64,000 nucleotides of DNA from DATKCF01 sp035513345 (GTDB taxonomy: Bacteria; Gemmatimonadota; Gemmatimonadetes; Longimicrobiales; RSA9), in assembly GCA_035513345.1 (NCBI GenBank), contig DATKCF010000030.1:1-64000 (forward strand), given 5' to 3'. Made by a program: the position numbers and the translations under genes. The notes under the pieces were generated by a model. The model was not told the origin of the DNA and did not search any database. It saw only the letters and a program-made list of their open reading frames with translations. Of this stretch, positions 9,045 to 17,734 are shown piece after piece (the stretch's first letter is position 1; the number at the start of each line of letters is the position of its first letter).

Positions 9045-9806
9045 ATGGTGTCGATCGACCTGACGGGCAAGCGAGCTGTAGTGACGGGTGGGTCGCGTGG
9101 CGTTGGCCGTGCGACGGCGCTGCTTCTGGCACAGGCCGGCGCGAGCGTCGGGATCTCGTACCACAGCAGGCACGCTGACGCGGAATCGGTTGTCGAGCAG
9201 ATCCGGCAATCCGACGGCCGCGGCTGGGCCGAAGCGGGCGACCTGGCCGATCCCGGATCGGCGAAGAGGCTGGCCGAGCGCGCGCGCTCGGAGTTCGGCG
9301 GGCTCGACATCTTCGTCGGCAATGCGGGCATCTGGCCGCCCGATGATGTGCCTGTGGCAGACCTGACGGACGAGCAATGGCGACGCACGCTCGCCGTGAA
9401 TCTCGACTCGACGTTCTATACGACGCGCGAAGCCGCGCGCATGGTCGCGGTTGGCGGCAGTATCGTGCTGATCAGCTCGACCGCGGGACAACGTGGCGAG
9501 GCCGGCCACTCCGACTACGCCGCGACGAAGGGCGCGATCATCTCGATGGTCAAGGGAATCGCGGTCGAGCTGGCAGCCCGTCAGGTCACCGTCAACTGCG
9601 TGGCACCCGGCTGGGTCGACACCGAGATGGCCGCGTTGCCATATGCCGGAGAAGGCAGAGCCCGCATCGAGGCCGGCATCCCGCTCGGCCGCGTCGCTAC
9701 TGCCGAGGATATCGCCGGACCGGTGGTGTTCCTGTGCAGCCGGCTGGCCCGTCACATCACGGGTGAGATCCTCAACGTGAACGGCGGATCCGTTCTTTGC
9801 GGGTGA
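9045..9806 (+). CDS. SDR-family NAD(P)-dependent oxidoreductase
   Basis: A classical short-chain dehydrogenase/reductase of 253 residues. The Rossmann glycine motif is TGGSRGVG (about 14-21), with NAG in VGNAGIW. The catalytic triad is Ser145, Tyr158 and Lys162 (ISSTAG, SDYAATKGA). The C-terminus ends with the NVNGGSVLCG motif of FabG-like enzymes. FabG (3-ketoacyl-ACP reductase) or glucose-dehydrogenase-like activity is possible. No acyl carrier or fatty-acid genes are nearby, so I do not assign a substrate. Its TGA overlaps the GTG start of cca. Confidence 0.85.
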   Translation: MVSIDLTGKRAVVTGGSRGVGRATALLLAQAGASVGISYHSRHADAESVVEQIRQSDGRGWAEAGDLADPGSAKRLAERARSEFGGLDIFVGNAGIWPPDDVPVADLTDEQWRRTLAVNLDSTFYTTREAARMVAVGGSIVLISSTAGQRGEAGHSDYAATKGAIISMVKGIAVELAARQVTVNCVAPGWVDTEMAALPYAGEGRARIEAGIPLGRVATAEDIAGPVVFLCSRLARHITGEILNVNGGSVLCG

Positions 9807-11161
9807 ACGCGGAGCCGCAGGCGAACGCCGACCTTGCTCCGCCGGCGGCGGTCGTCGCGATCGCTCGCCGGCTGATGGAGCACGGCTTCGAGGCGTGGGC
9901 GGTCGGCGGCGCGGTCCGCGACGGCCTGACCGGCCGCGCAGGCGGTGACTGGGACCTGGCCACCGACGCGACGCCCGCACAGATCCGCCGGACGTTCAGC
10001 CGCACCATTCCGATAGGCATCGAGCACGGCACGGTCGGCGTTCTGGCCGCGGATTCCGTGATGTATGAAGTCACGACGTTCCGGCTCGACGTCGAGACGG
10101 ACGGACGCCACGCGGTCGTGCAGTTCGCGAAGACGCTCGAGGAAGATCTGTCGCGCCGCGACTTCACGATCAACGCGGTTGCGTGGAACCCCGTTACGGG
10201 CGAGCTGCGCGATCCACATGGCGGCGTTGACGACCTGCAGCACGGCCTGCTGCGCACGGTCGGTGCGCCGGAACTCCGCTTTGCCGAGGACTACCTGCGC
10301 GTTCTGCGCGCTCTGAGATTCGCGGGCCATTTCGGGCTCCGGATCGAGGACGAGACGCGGGCCGCGCTCGAGCGCGCTGTCGCTCACACGGACATACTGT
10401 CTCCAGAACGTATTCGCGAGGAACTCGCGAAGGTGCTGTCGAAGACCCGGCATGCGTCCGACTCGCTCGCTCTGTACGCGGCCACCGGCGTCCTGGCGAA
10501 GCTGCTTCCGGAACTGGCGGCGACGCGCGCCGTCGAGATCGCCGACGGCGTCGATGCGTGGACCGTCGCAATACGCACGGTCGACGCGGTCGCACCGTCG
10601 AGGCCCCGCCTGCGCCTGGCCGCGTTGCTGCACACGGTCGGGTATCCGGCCGCGAAGACGAAGGACCTGCGCGGCGGGTATCGCTACACGGGTCACGAGC
10701 AGCTCGGCGCGCGTACAGCGGAAGCGATACTGCGGCGGCTGCGCGCGGCGAACGCCGAGATCGAACGCGTCGTCGCCGTCGTCGCTCGCCAGTCCGACCT
10801 GTTCCCCCCTGAGGCGCCCGACACGGGTATCCGCCGCTGGCTCGCAGACGTCGGACCCGACCTCGTCAACGACCTGTTCCGGCTGCGCATCGCACGACAG
10901 CGTGCGCTGCAGGCAGAGCGCGCGGAGCGCGACATCGTGGAGCGCTGGCGGGGCGCGCACCGCGTGATGCTCTCGAATCCGGCGCTGACACTCGACAGGC
11001 TTGCGATCGACGGCAACGATCTTCGTGAAGCCGGCCTGGATCCCGGGCCGCGCTTCGGCACGATCCTTCGCGACCTTCTGGCACGTGTAATCGACGATCC
11101 GTCCCTCAACGAACGAGACACGCTGCTCGGTATCGTGCGTCACGAGTACGGTGACCGATGA
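9803..11161 (+). CDS. cca: CCA tRNA nucleotidyltransferase
   Basis: A class II nucleotidyltransferase of 452 residues that adds or repairs the 3' CCA of tRNAs. The head domain has AWAVGGAVRDGLTG followed by the catalytic GGDWDLATDATP (Asp49, Asp51). RRDFTINAVAW and the neck region RFAEDYLRVLRALRFAGHFG follow. No HD phosphohydrolase domain is evident. The tRNA-Gln gene in this window has no encoded CCA, consistent with a need for this enzyme. Some family members are poly(A) polymerases and sequence alone does not fully separate them. I start at GTG 9803 (GTGA overlap with the SDR stop); a TTG 6 nt earlier is also in frame. Confidence 0.88.
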   Translation: MNAEPQANADLAPPAAVVAIARRLMEHGFEAWAVGGAVRDGLTGRAGGDWDLATDATPAQIRRTFSRTIPIGIEHGTVGVLAADSVMYEVTTFRLDVETDGRHAVVQFAKTLEEDLSRRDFTINAVAWNPVTGELRDPHGGVDDLQHGLLRTVGAPELRFAEDYLRVLRALRFAGHFGLRIEDETRAALERAVAHTDILSPERIREELAKVLSKTRHASDSLALYAATGVLAKLLPELAATRAVEIADGVDAWTVAIRTVDAVAPSRPRLRLAALLHTVGYPAAKTKDLRGGYRYTGHEQLGARTAEAILRRLRAANAEIERVVAVVARQSDLFPPEAPDTGIRRWLADVGPDLVNDLFRLRIARQRALQAERAERDIVERWRGAHRVMLSNPALTLDRLAIDGNDLREAGLDPGPRFGTILRDLLARVIDDPSLNERDTLLGIVRHEYGDR

Positions 11162-11871
11162 CCGGTGCGCTCTTCGCCGTGATCGCCGCGTTGGCGAACA
11201 TCCTCGGCGGCGCGATCGTGCTGACGCGCAGGGGGCCCGGCCGCTATCTCGATGCGCTGGTCGGCTTCGGTGCGGGTTTCATGCTGGCCGTCGCATTGCT
11301 CGAGATGACACCACACGCAATCGGGCTGCGTGGCGGATTCGCCGCGATCCTGATCGGCTATCTCGGCGTACACCTGACGCAGCACGTGCTCACGCCGCAC
11401 TTCCATTTCGGTGAGGAAACCCACACGGACGCGATGGTCTCACCGGGCGTCGGTGTGTGGGCGCTGGTCGGCCTCGTCCCGCACTCGTTCTTCGATGGTG
11501 TCGCGATCGCCGGCGGGTTCCTCGATTCGCCTCGCCTGGGCATGCTGATCTTCACCGCAATCGTTCTGCATAAGGTGCCGACGGGACTGTCGCTGGCCAG
11601 TGTGATGCTCGCCAGCGGCAACAGTCGCCGTGACACGATGATGGCCGTTGTCGGTGTCGGCCTGGCAACGGTCGCCGGTGCCATCGTCACGCCCGCCGTC
11701 GGTCCGCTGGCAACGTACGGTCTCGCGCTTGCGGCCGGCGTCACCATCTATGTCGCCGCATCCAATCTGATACCCGAATCGCAGCGTCAGCACAGCTGGC
11801 TGGTGCAGGGCGGTGTGTTCGCGGGCGTGCTCGTTTTCGTGCTCGCCCGCTCGCTGCTTCCCGGAGCGTGA
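11158..11871 (+). CDS. ZIP-family divalent metal transporter
   Basis: A membrane protein of 237 residues with about eight hydrophobic segments, of the ZIP (ZupT/GufA-like) family. Conserved metal-path motifs are visible: HSFFDGVAIAGGF in the fourth segment, HKVPTGLSLASVML in the fifth, and NLIPE near the end. A short His-rich loop (THFHFGEETHTD-like, about 80-96) lies between helices 3 and 4. It should move Zn2+, Fe2+ or Mn2+ into the cytoplasm. Metal specificity cannot be read here. ATG 11158 overlaps the cca stop (ATGA), and its own stop overlaps the rarA start. Confidence 0.85.
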   Translation: MTGALFAVIAALANILGGAIVLTRRGPGRYLDALVGFGAGFMLAVALLEMTPHAIGLRGGFAAILIGYLGVHLTQHVLTPHFHFGEETHTDAMVSPGVGVWALVGLVPHSFFDGVAIAGGFLDSPRLGMLIFTAIVLHKVPTGLSLASVMLASGNSRRDTMMAVVGVGLATVAGAIVTPAVGPLATYGLALAAGVTIYVAASNLIPESQRQHSWLVQGGVFAGVLVFVLARSLLPGA

Positions 11872-13268
11872 TGCGCGAGCCCGATCTCTTTGGCGGCACG
11901 GGTGCAGGGGAAGACGACGCGGCCGGCTTCGCGCCCGACACGATCGATTCCGGCGCCCCGCTGGCCGCACGCATTCGGCCGCGCACGCTCGACGAGTTCG
12001 TCGGCCAGGAGCCGATCCTCGGACCGGGCCGCGCACTGCGTCAGCTCATCGAAGGCGATGCGCTCGGCAGTCTGATTCTGTGGGGCCCGCCCGGCACTGG
12101 AAAGACGACTCTCGCGCACATCATTGCCGAACGTACGAAGTCGACATTCGTGCCGTTCAGCGCGGTCACGGAAGGCGTAGCGCGCGTGCGCGAGATCATA
12201 GCGCAGGCAAAGACGCGGCTGCGCGCGAACGGACGCCGGACCATCCTCTTCTGTGACGAGATCCATCGATTCAACAAGGCGCAGCAGGACGCGTTTCTTC
12301 CTCACGTCGAAGCGGGCACGATCACACTGATCGGCGCGACTACCGAGAACCCGTCGTTCGAGGTGATCGGCGCACTGCTCAGCCGTGCGCGCGTGTTCGT
12401 GCTCCAGCCACTCGGCCCCGAGGCGGTGAAGCAGATTCTCGAACGCGCAGCGAAGGATACCCAACGGGGGCTGGGCGACACGGGCGTCACCATTGATGCC
12501 GACGCGATCGGGTTCCTGGCCGAAGCCGCGGACGGCGACGCGCGGCGCGCACTCAACGCGCTGGAAACGGCAACCACGCTGGCCCAGCAGAGCGGCGGCA
12601 CGGTAACGGTCGAGACGGCACGGGAAGCGCTCCAGCTCCGCTTCGCGCGCTATGACAAGGGCGGCGATGAGCACTTCAACATGCTGTCCGCCTACCACAA
12701 GTCACTGCGCGGCAGCGATCCGCAGGCCGCCCTGTACTGGATGGCGAGAGTGATCGAAGGCGGCGGCGATCCGCGAATCCTGTTCCGTCGGGCCATGGCC
12801 ATGGCGGCAGAAGACATCGGGCTGGCCGACCCGCAGGCGCTCCAGATGGCGGTCGCCGCGCGTCAGGCGTTCGATGTGCTCGGCCCGCCCGAAGGATTTC
12901 TGCCGCTGGCGGAAATGACGATCTATCTGGCAACGGCGCCGAAGAGCAATGCGGTCGTGCGCGCACTCGGCGCAGCGCTCGAGGCTGCCAGGCAGACGCC
13001 GGCAGCGCCGGTCCCGCTTCACATCCGCAATGCGCCGACTTCGCTGATGAAGGAGCTGGGGTACGGTCAGGGCTACCGTTACGCGCACGACTCGCCGGAC
13101 GGCTACCTGGCGCAGGAGTATCTGCCCGCCGAACTGACCGGCACGCGATTCTACGAACCGGGCGACCACGGGTTCGAGAAGCGGGTGGCGGAACGGCTGG
13201 CGTGGTGGGCGAATCGGCGGGCCGGGACGGCCGGTGAGGGAACGCCGGACGCGGCGGAAGGTAGCTAG
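11871..13268 (+). CDS. rarA: replication-associated recombination protein A (AAA ATPase)
   Basis: RarA/MgsA (465 residues) is a clamp-loader-like AAA+ ATPase acting at stalled forks and on single-strand ends. Features in order: RPRTLDEFVGQEPILGPG (about 36-53), Walker A GPPGTGKT (72-79), Walker B LFCDEIHRFNKAQQDAFLPHVE, sensor-1 GATTENPSF, and a C-terminal tetramerisation region with DPQAALYWMARVIEGGGDP and EDIGLADP. Length is normal. ATG 11871 overlaps the ZIP stop by one base (TGATG). A GTG at 11868 (GTGA overlap) is an equally usable start. Confidence 0.92.
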   Translation: MREPDLFGGTGAGEDDAAGFAPDTIDSGAPLAARIRPRTLDEFVGQEPILGPGRALRQLIEGDALGSLILWGPPGTGKTTLAHIIAERTKSTFVPFSAVTEGVARVREIIAQAKTRLRANGRRTILFCDEIHRFNKAQQDAFLPHVEAGTITLIGATTENPSFEVIGALLSRARVFVLQPLGPEAVKQILERAAKDTQRGLGDTGVTIDADAIGFLAEAADGDARRALNALETATTLAQQSGGTVTVETAREALQLRFARYDKGGDEHFNMLSAYHKSLRGSDPQAALYWMARVIEGGGDPRILFRRAMAMAAEDIGLADPQALQMAVAARQAFDVLGPPEGFLPLAEMTIYLATAPKSNAVVRALGAALEAARQTPAAPVPLHIRNAPTSLMKELGYGQGYRYAHDSPDGYLAQEYLPAELTGTRFYEPGDHGFEKRVAERLAWWANRRAGTAGEGTPDAAEGS

Positions 13269-13275
13269 ATGGAGG

Positions 13276-13827
13276 TTGATTGAACGCGTCCATCCGGACG
13301 CGCTTCGTCGCCTTGACACAAGGCACCGGGAAACCGCACTGCAACATACACTCGAAACGCTTCCCATACGGCGAGCCGCTCGCCTGCTTCCGCTGCTGCT
13401 GGCCGCGTGCATGCGTTTTCACCAACCCGAAGTCCGACTCGAAACCGTTCGCCTCGGCAGCCTGGGCCTGAGCGGGGGCACATTGTACGCCGGCCTGATC
13501 GTGACGAATCCGAACACGTACGAGCTGCGTTCGTCGGCGCTGCGCTTCACGCTCGAAATGCGCGGACCGGCATCCTCGGATGAGAACTGGATGCGGATCG
13601 CCGAGGGCGAACTGGACCGTGAGCTGTCGATCATGGAAGGCGACAGTGCGATGATCGAGATTCCCGTCGACTTCAACTGGTCCGGCGTGGGCACCGGTCT
13701 GCGCTCGATCATCGAACGCGGACTCGTCGACTACCGGCTTGCGGGCGACCTCGCCGTGATCCGGCCGGTACGCCGGTCTGTGCCGTTCCGCAGGACGGGC
13801 CAGGTCGACCTGGTGAGGGCGCGTTGA
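13276..13827 (+). CDS. WHy-domain (LEA14-like) lipoprotein
   Basis: The main part is a WHy/LEA14-like beta-sandwich: VRLGSLGLSGGTLYAGLIVTNP... followed by alternating strands, typical of envelope stress-desiccation proteins. A hydrophobic stretch ending LLLAAC looks like a lipobox, so a lipoprotein is likely. The 5' end is uncertain. The frame is open from GTG 13234 inside rarA. TTG 13276 follows a GGAGG with no spacer. Any start gives an unusually long n-region of 35 residues or more before the hydrophobic core, unless a non-standard codon is used. Its stop overlaps the TTG of hflX (TTGA). Confidence 0.7.
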   Translation: MIERVHPDALRRLDTRHRETALQHTLETLPIRRAARLLPLLLAACMRFHQPEVRLETVRLGSLGLSGGTLYAGLIVTNPNTYELRSSALRFTLEMRGPASSDENWMRIAEGELDRELSIMEGDSAMIEIPVDFNWSGVGTGLRSIIERGLVDYRLAGDLAVIRPVRRSVPFRRTGQVDLVRAR

Positions 13828-15140
13828 AGGGTCGACCGGATGGTGACGGCGTGACCGTCTCGACGGCGGCGGCGCAGGAGCGGGCGATCCTCGTGGGCGC
13901 GTACAGCAAGCACGCGTTGGCGCGCGAGGCGGAGGACCACCTTGCCGAGCTGGCCAGCCTGACGGATACGGCTGGCGCGGCGGTCGCCGGCACGCTGTTC
14001 CAGCGCATCGACTCGCCGCATCCGAAGTACTACATCGGCGAAGGCAAGGTGGACGAGCTGAAGCAGCTCGTGAGCGAGCGCGACGCGAGCCTGGTGATCT
14101 TCGACGAGGAGTTGTCGCCTTCGCAGGGCAGGAATCTCGAGGATCGGCTGGGCATCCGCATCATGGACCGGGCGGAGCTGATCCTCGACATCTTCGCTAC
14201 ACGGGCGCGCACGTTCGAAGCGCAGATGCAGGTCGAACTGGCGCAGCTCGAGTACATGCTGCCGCGACTCAAGCGGATGTGGACGCACCTTTCGCGGATC
14301 CGCGGTGGCATCGGGTTCCGCGGCCCGGGTGAAACGCAGCTCGAGACAGACCGCCGGCTGATCGGCCGCCGCATTCGCGACCTGCGGCGCAAGCTGGCCG
14401 TCGTCGCGCAGCAGCGCGCCACTCGCCGGAAGGGAAGGACCGGAGAGTTCCGCGCGGCGCTCGTCGGTTACACGAACGCGGGCAAGTCGTCGATCCTGCG
14501 GTCCCTGTCCGGCACGGACATCTTCGTCGAGAACCGGCTGTTCGCGACGCTCGATCCATCGACACGTTCGGTCGAGCTGGGGCCGGGCGCGCGCGTTCTC
14601 GTGACGGACACCGTCGGGTTCATCCGCAGGCTGCCGCACCACCTGGTCGCATCGTTTCGCGCCACCCTCGAGGAGGCGGTCGAAGCCGATGTTCTGCTTC
14701 ACGTCATCGACGGATCGCACCCGAACTGGGAAGAACAGAAGTTCGTGGTCGAGGGCGTGCTGCGTGATCTCGACCTCGAAGGCCGGCGGACGATCCTCGT
14801 CTTCAACAAGACGGACCGGCTGACGCATTCCGAGGAGGAATCTTTGCGGCACCGTGTCATGGCCGGCTATCGTGAGCCGGCGGTGTTCGTGTCGGCGGCG
14901 GAGCCGGACGGTCTGCTCGAGCTTCGGTCGCTTCTGTTCGAGGAGATCCGTGAGATGCGGCCTGCGGTCCGTCTCGAGATCCAGTCGTCGGATGGGCAGT
15001 CGATCGCGACCGTGTATCGGGAAGGCGAGGTTCTGCGGCAGGTTCAGCACGACACGTGCACCGAGCTTGTGGCACGGCTGCCCGAAGCCACACTTGGCCG
15101 GCTGCGACAGCGCGGCGTGATGGTGACGGCAGAACCTTGA
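13824..15140 (+). CDS. hflX: ribosome-associated GTPase HflX
   Basis: HflX (438 residues) is a GTPase that binds the large ribosomal subunit and can split stalled 70S ribosomes. The N-terminal domain has YYIGEGKVDEL, then FDEELSPSQGRNLE and the long helix ending in WTHLSRIRGGIGFRGPGE (about 150-175). The G domain has G1 GYTNAGKS (about 215-222), G3 DTVGFIRRLPHHLV and G4 NKTD. A short C-terminal domain follows. TTG 13824 overlaps the upstream stop; GTG 13851 is an alternative start that would drop nine residues. Its own stop overlaps the next start (TTGA). Confidence 0.92.
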   Translation: MKGRPDGDGVTVSTAAAQERAILVGAYSKHALAREAEDHLAELASLTDTAGAAVAGTLFQRIDSPHPKYYIGEGKVDELKQLVSERDASLVIFDEELSPSQGRNLEDRLGIRIMDRAELILDIFATRARTFEAQMQVELAQLEYMLPRLKRMWTHLSRIRGGIGFRGPGETQLETDRRLIGRRIRDLRRKLAVVAQQRATRRKGRTGEFRAALVGYTNAGKSSILRSLSGTDIFVENRLFATLDPSTRSVELGPGARVLVTDTVGFIRRLPHHLVASFRATLEEAVEADVLLHVIDGSHPNWEEQKFVVEGVLRDLDLEGRRTILVFNKTDRLTHSEEESLRHRVMAGYREPAVFVSAAEPDGLLELRSLLFEEIREMRPAVRLEIQSSDGQSIATVYREGEVLRQVQHDTCTELVARLPEATLGRLRQRGVMVTAEP

Positions 15141-16018
15141 TCGAAACGATCGTCATACAGGGGCCGGGACGGATGGGACTCGCGCTCGGTGCAGCGCTGC
15201 GGCGCAGCGGCGAAGTGCAGCGCGTGCTGTTCCAGGGCCGCTCGATGGACCCGCCGCCACATCCGATCTTCGAACGCTCGCCGAGCGGTGCGCCCGGCGC
15301 CGAATACCGCGCTGGCGTGTTACCACCGCCGGGCGACGCCGTAGCGCTGATCATCGCGGTACCGGACTCGGCGCTGGGCGAGGTTGCCTGGGACCTGGCG
15401 AATTCGGGACCGCCGCCGCCGGGGTGTTCGGCGTTGCACCTGTCGGGCGCGCTTTCGACCGACGTGCTCTCGCCGCTCCACGCGGCCGGGTATTCAGTCG
15501 GCTCGCTGCACCCGATGCAGACGGTGGCAGACCCGTGGCTGTCAGCGGACCGATTGACGGGCATAGCGTTCGCCATCGCGGGCGAGCCGGCCGCTGCGCG
15601 GGTCGCTCATCAACTGGTCAACGCTCTGAACGGTATGCCGCTGGTCATCGCTGCGACCCAGCGCCCGGTCTATCACGCGGCAGCCGTTACCGCATCGAAC
15701 TACCTCGTCGCGGTTCTGGCATCCGCGTCGAGACTGCTGCATGCGGCGGGCGTGCCGGCCGACCAGACACTGCCCGCGCTCCTGCCGCTCGTGCGCGGCA
15801 CGCTCGACAATCTCGAGCAGCTCGGCGTGCCCGCGGCTTTGACGGGACCGATCGCGCGCGGCGACATGGATACCGTCCGGCTGCATCTGGCGCGGTTGTC
15901 GCCCGATGACCATACGCTATATTGCGCGCTTGGTCGCGAAGTACTGCGGCTGGCCCGGCAAGCGGGACTCGACGGGCAGAAGGCGGACGAGATGGCGAAC
16001 CTGCTCGGATCCGGCTGA
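15137..16018 (+). CDS. Rossmann-like / DUF2520 protein
   Basis: This encodes 293 residues. An N-terminal NAD(P)-type Rossmann fold (VIQGPGRMGLALGAALR, about 6-22) is followed by a helical DUF2520 domain: LHLSGALSTDVLSPL, GSLHPMQTV, then PVYHAAAVTASNYLVAVL and LLPLVRGTLDNLEQLG. The family resembles 6-phosphogluconate-dehydrogenase-like or F420-dependent reductases. In other bacteria it often neighbours pantothenate genes, but its substrate is not established. TTG 15137 overlaps the hflX stop (TTGA). The frame is open further back inside hflX, but similarity starts here. pdxJ begins directly after its stop. Confidence 0.8.
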   Translation: MIETIVIQGPGRMGLALGAALRRSGEVQRVLFQGRSMDPPPHPIFERSPSGAPGAEYRAGVLPPPGDAVALIIAVPDSALGEVAWDLANSGPPPPGCSALHLSGALSTDVLSPLHAAGYSVGSLHPMQTVADPWLSADRLTGIAFAIAGEPAAARVAHQLVNALNGMPLVIAATQRPVYHAAAVTASNYLVAVLASASRLLHAAGVPADQTLPALLPLVRGTLDNLEQLGVPAALTGPIARGDMDTVRLHLARLSPDDHTLYCALGREVLRLARQAGLDGQKADEMANLLGSG

Positions 16019-16759
16019 ATGCGGCTCCACATAAACATTGATCACGTCGCGACCGTCCGGCAGGCAAGACGCACGGACGAGCCGGACCCCGTCCGGGCCG
16101 CCGTACTGGCCGAGTTGGGCGGGGCGGATGGCATCACGGTGCACCTGCGTGAGGATCGGCGCCACATTCAGGATCGTGATGTGCGGCTGCTGATGGAGAC
16201 GGTGCGGACCGGAGTGAATCTGGAGCTTGCGGTGTCGCCCTCGATGACGTCCATGGGTGCGGACCTCAGGCCGATGACGGTCACACTCGTGCCGGAGCAG
16301 CGCGAGGAAATCACGACGGAAGGCGGCCTGGATCTGGCGTCGGAGAACTCAGTCGGCCGGGTCCGTGACGCGGTACTGCTGCTGCGCGAAGCGGGCGTCC
16401 GGACGTCGCTGTTCATCGATCCGTCTCGAGCCGACGTCTCGACGGCGGTGGCCATCGGCGCCAACGCAGTCGAACTGCACACCGGCGCCTGGGCACACCA
16501 GTGGCAAGGCGCGCGCAGCCTTCCGGGCGCGGCCGACGAACTGGCCCGGCTGGCGAGCGCGGCGGCCCATGGTGCGAGCCTCGGTCTGGCCGTTCACGCG
16601 GGCCACGGTCTGACGTACGAGAACGTGGCTCCCGTGGCGGCGATCGAGGACATCGAGGAACTGAACATCGGCCATTCCGTCGTGAGCCGTGCCGTCCTCG
16701 TCGGAATGGAGCGGGCAGTGGCCGAGATGAAAGACCTGATCCTTCGGTCCCGACACTGA
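16019..16759 (+). CDS. pdxJ: pyridoxine 5'-phosphate synthase
   Basis: PdxJ (246 residues) condenses 1-deoxy-D-xylulose 5-phosphate with 3-amino-2-oxopropyl phosphate to give pyridoxine 5'-phosphate. Family signatures: LHINIDHVATVRQARRTDEPDPV at the very N-terminus, HLREDRRHIQDRD (about 42-54), LELAVSP, VPEQREEITTEGGLD, IDPS, ELHTGAWA, and the C-terminal GHGLTYENV and ELNIGHSVVSRA. Residues of the TIM-barrel active site are in place. It implies the DXP-dependent B6 route. ATG 16019 starts right after the upstream TGA. Confidence 0.95.
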   Translation: MRLHINIDHVATVRQARRTDEPDPVRAAVLAELGGADGITVHLREDRRHIQDRDVRLLMETVRTGVNLELAVSPSMTSMGADLRPMTVTLVPEQREEITTEGGLDLASENSVGRVRDAVLLLREAGVRTSLFIDPSRADVSTAVAIGANAVELHTGAWAHQWQGARSLPGAADELARLASAAAHGASLGLAVHAGHGLTYENVAPVAAIEDIEELNIGHSVVSRAVLVGMERAVAEMKDLILRSRH

Positions 16760-16765
16760 TCGGAT

Positions 16766-17734
16766 ATGACAACTACCCGGCTTGTCGAGTGGTTCGAGAA
16801 AGAGGCGGGCGGCTACCTGACCGTTCTGAAACGCGATGCCGACGGTCTCGGTGAGGAGCCGCTCGCACTGGACGGGTTACGCGCAGCGGCGCGCGCGCTG
16901 GCGGGTGCGGCCCGGCTGGCCGGCAAGGATCGTCTGCACCGTGCCGCGGCCGCACTGGAGGCCGGGCTTCGCAATGCTGACCTCGAGCCGGGCTACGCAA
17001 CTGACCGGCTGGCCGAGGACGTTCGCCTGAGCGTGGCGGACCTGCGGTTCCTGCTCGACACGCACGGGCCGACTGACGCACGGGACGCACGTGTCGACGT
17101 CGTTGCTGCGCGCTGGTCGGACGCGGCCACGATCGACGACGGGCCGGCCGCGACAACCTTGCACGACGATTTCACAGGCTTCGTGGTCCGTGAAGCCGAA
17201 GGTGTGGCCGACGCGATGGATGCGGGCATCGACGCGTTCTCGCGGGATCCGTCGAGCCGGGAATGGCTCGGCTCGATCCTGCGCCGGCAGCGCGCGTTGC
17301 TCGGATCGGCGAGGCTGGATGAGATCCCGGTCCTGGCCGAAGCGCTTCGCGCTGTCGAGGACCTGTGCGAGTTGATCGTGCGGCTCGGCGTGCCGGTCAA
17401 GAGCGAGTGGCTCGATGTTTTCCGCTGCGCGCGTGACGTTCTGAAGTCGGCTGCCACGGCGATCGCGGACGGAGAGGAGCCGGGTCAGACGCCGGCGCTC
17501 AGCCGGCTGCGAACGCTGCGCGAGGAACTCGTTGCGCGGTATGGTGACCGTGTTGCCTCCCAGACGGTCGAGACAGCGGCGCGACCGGCGGCGGTCGAGT
17601 CCGAATCACCCGCCGATCCGAGACAGCGCGCGGCCGTGCTGCGCGCCCGAATCGCACACACACTGGGATCCGATTCGGAGACGCGTGAAGCGCTCGACGA
17701 ACTCTATGGCCTTCTGATGAGCGCATTGCGGTGA
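16766..17734 (+). CDS. degenerate Hpt-like helical protein
   Basis: A largely helical protein of 322 residues. Residues about 38-66 (LRAAARALAGAARLAGKDRL) follow the pattern of a histidine phosphotransfer (Hpt) domain. The position where Hpt proteins carry the phosphorylated His (HxLKGAA) is not His here. A second helical bundle follows (about 145-245), and a short helical region ends the protein. I therefore call it Hpt-like but probably not phosphorylatable at the usual site. No receiver or kinase gene is adjacent. Its TGA overlaps the GTG of the flippase-like gene. The function is unknown. Confidence 0.5.
   Translation: MTTTRLVEWFEKEAGGYLTVLKRDADGLGEEPLALDGLRAAARALAGAARLAGKDRLHRAAAALEAGLRNADLEPGYATDRLAEDVRLSVADLRFLLDTHGPTDARDARVDVVAARWSDAATIDDGPAATTLHDDFTGFVVREAEGVADAMDAGIDAFSRDPSSREWLGSILRRQRALLGSARLDEIPVLAEALRAVEDLCELIVRLGVPVKSEWLDVFRCARDVLKSAATAIADGEEPGQTPALSRLRTLREELVARYGDRVASQTVETAARPAAVESESPADPRQRAAVLRARIAHTLGSDSETREALDELYGLLMSALR

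Noticed and set aside
9752..11143. Minus-strand open frame of 463 codons inside cca
   Set aside because: It is a complete antisense shadow of cca with no ribosome site or recognisable domain.
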